Shown here in pieces: positions 48,229 through 49,072 of a stretch of 49,072 nucleotides of DNA (positions within the stretch are counted from its first letter, which is position 1; the number at the start of each line of letters is the position of its first letter). Below the pieces are notes generated by a model. That model had not been told where the DNA came from. It did no database searches and saw only the letters and a program-made list of their open reading frames with translations. The position numbers were made by a program, and so were the translations under genes. This DNA is from Mayfieldus sp038317345 (lineage in GTDB: Bacteria > Actinomycetota > Thermoleophilia > Solirubrobacterales > 70-9), in the NCBI GenBank assembly GCA_038317345.1, contig JBBQBH010000019.1, forward strand, positions 1 to 49,072, read 5' to 3'.

Positions 48229-48744
48229 ATGGGCCCGGTCGATGCGGAGGTTGCGATAGACGTCTCGCGGGAGGTCGCGTTCGATTTCGTCGCCGACCTC
48301 GCAAACCGCCCTGCCTTCACCGATCACTTCGTCCGCGACTTCCACCTGCTTCGGGTGGAGTCGAGTGGGGTCGGGGCCGGCGCCCGCTTTCGCTTCGTCG
48401 CCCCGCCTCAGGCGATCTGGATGGACACCACGATCGTCGAGCTCGAGCGTCCCCAGCGGATATCGGAGCGTGGAAACGGCGGGCGCTGGAATCGCACCCC
48501 CTCGGCCACCGAATGGGAGTTAATCGTCGGGCCGGGCCCGCTGACCACGGTGCGGGTCATCTATTGGACCGAGCCCGGAAACTCGCTCGATCGGCTCAAG
48601 GAGGTGATCGGGGGCGCCTCGATCTGGTACGGCCGCGATTGGGACAAGGCGCTGCGGCGGCTGCGCGACCTGCTGGAGTCCCAGGGGCGGGACGGGCGCC
48701 CGGCCATGTCCGGCGCCAGCGGTTACTCGGCACCGGTCCACTAA
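48229..48744 (+). CDS. SRPBCC (polyketide cyclase/START-fold) family protein
   Basis: A 171-residue helix-grip protein: VDAEVAIDVSREVAFDFVAD, HLLRVESSGVGAGARFRFVA, DTTIVELERPQRISERGN, then a C-terminal helix with DKALRRLRDLLESQ. The fold binds hydrophobic ligands; members act as cyclases, lipid carriers or stress proteins, and nothing here selects among them. ATG 48229 follows TAGAAT by 9 nt without a ribosome site. It stands 16 nt before the next lipoprotein gene. Confidence 0.85.
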   Translation: MGPVDAEVAIDVSREVAFDFVADLANRPAFTDHFVRDFHLLRVESSGVGAGARFRFVAPPQAIWMDTTIVELERPQRISERGNGGRWNRTPSATEWELIVGPGPLTTVRVIYWTEPGNSLDRLKEVIGGASIWYGRDWDKALRRLRDLLESQGRDGRPAMSGASGYSAPVH

Positions 48745-48750
48745 TAGACT
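48745..48750 (+). promoter_or_regulatory. -10 box TAGACT
   Basis: TAGACT ends 10 nt before the ATG at 48761, so the terminal lipoprotein gene probably has its own near-leaderless promoter. Confidence 0.45.
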
Positions 48751-48760
48751 GCCGCCGGCG

Positions 48761-49072
48761 ATGAAGACTCGCCGCCTTCTCCGACTTTTGCCTGCCCTGG
48801 CCGTCCTCGCGCTTTCCGCGGCGCTGGTCGCCTGCAACACCTCCGAGGACAAGGCGAGCCTCAGCGAGGGGCAACCGGTGCAACTGGGCGACCTCCAATA
48901 CAACGTCGTGTTCTCGCGCGTTCTGAACCCAAACGACGTCGAGGACCACGAGTACCTGGTCGGACAGCCGGCCCCGAAGCCGGACCAGCTCTACCTCGGC
49001 GTCTTCGTCCAGATCCTCAACAAGAACAAGAACAGCCCCGTGACCGTCCCCTCGGGCTGGACGATCACCGAC
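48761..49072 (+). CDS. lipoprotein (DUF4352-like), 3' truncated by window end
   Basis: The first 104 residues of an exported lipoprotein: signal peptide RLLRLLPALAVLALSAALVA with lipobox cysteine in LVACNTSED, then VQLGDLQYNVVFSRVLNPND and QLYLGVFVQILNKNKNSPVT. The ligand-free beta-sandwich segment resembles DUF4352 domains found on surface lipoproteins. The reading frame is open at the window's last base. ATG 48761 has a TAGACT box 10 nt upstream. Confidence 0.8.
   Translation, partial: MKTRRLLRLLPALAVLALSAALVACNTSEDKASLSEGQPVQLGDLQYNVVFSRVLNPNDVEDHEYLVGQPAPKPDQLYLGVFVQILNKNKNSPVTVPSGWTITD

Overview
The window is high-GC, gene-dense bacterial chromosome that best fits a soil-type actinobacterium of the class Thermoleophilia (Solirubrobacterales-like). 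This placement is inferred from gene content (F420-type LLM oxidoreductase, MMPL transporter, RskA-type anti-sigma factor, lysA-hom-thrC order) and from leaderless promoters with TAnnnT -10 boxes; no rRNA marker is present. No CRISPR array, intact insertion sequence or prophage was seen.

Layout. 1-1.3 kb: 3' part of a frameshifted phosphoesterase gene and two divergent tRNA-Thr(TGT) genes. 1.3-3.2 kb: a ring-cleaving dioxygenase and a maleylacetate reductase, a likely hydroquinone-type aromatic pathway. 3.3-5 kb: a PlsC-GpsA fusion for phospholipid head synthesis. 5-9 kb: two ECF sigma factors, each with its own membrane partner, a DUF4383 protein and a rhomboid protease. 9-14.6 kb: cobalamin-binding protein, pterin dehydratase, CNNM/HlyC protein, Na+/H+ antiporter (two frameshifts), 3-hydroxyacyl-CoA dehydrogenase. 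14.7-22.8 kb: MMPL transporter, thiolase, two tandem paralogous lipoproteins, then an acyl-CoA dehydrogenase pair and an LLM oxidoreductase, together a fatty-acid/CoA-thioester module. 22.9-23.6 kb: AbrB/PIN toxin-antitoxin pair with an inverted repeat over its promoter. 23.5-29.1 kb: MBL hydrolase, methyltransferase, CDF metal exporter, M23 peptidase, alpha/beta hydrolase. 29.2-38.4 kb: lysA, hom, thrC and, displaced by a large subtilisin-like/FG-GAP secreted protein and two thioredoxin-fold genes, thrB. 38.4-45.2 kb: two small enzymes or binding proteins, a repeat island, an orphan ParA ATPase and a 1550-residue glutamate synthase large subunit. 45.2-49.1 kb: a coiled-coil protein with about 95-residue repeats behind an FHA/zinc-ribbon protein, a small zinc-finger-like protein, an SRPBCC protein and the start of a lipoprotein.

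The main non-gene observations are a dispersed repeat with conserved ends and a variable hairpin core (5.0 and 13.7 kb), a recurrent TAnnnT hexamer placed 6-12 nt before start codons, and a set of single-base indels in otherwise intact genes. The indels look like assembly errors rather than pseudogenes, at least one being in a G run.
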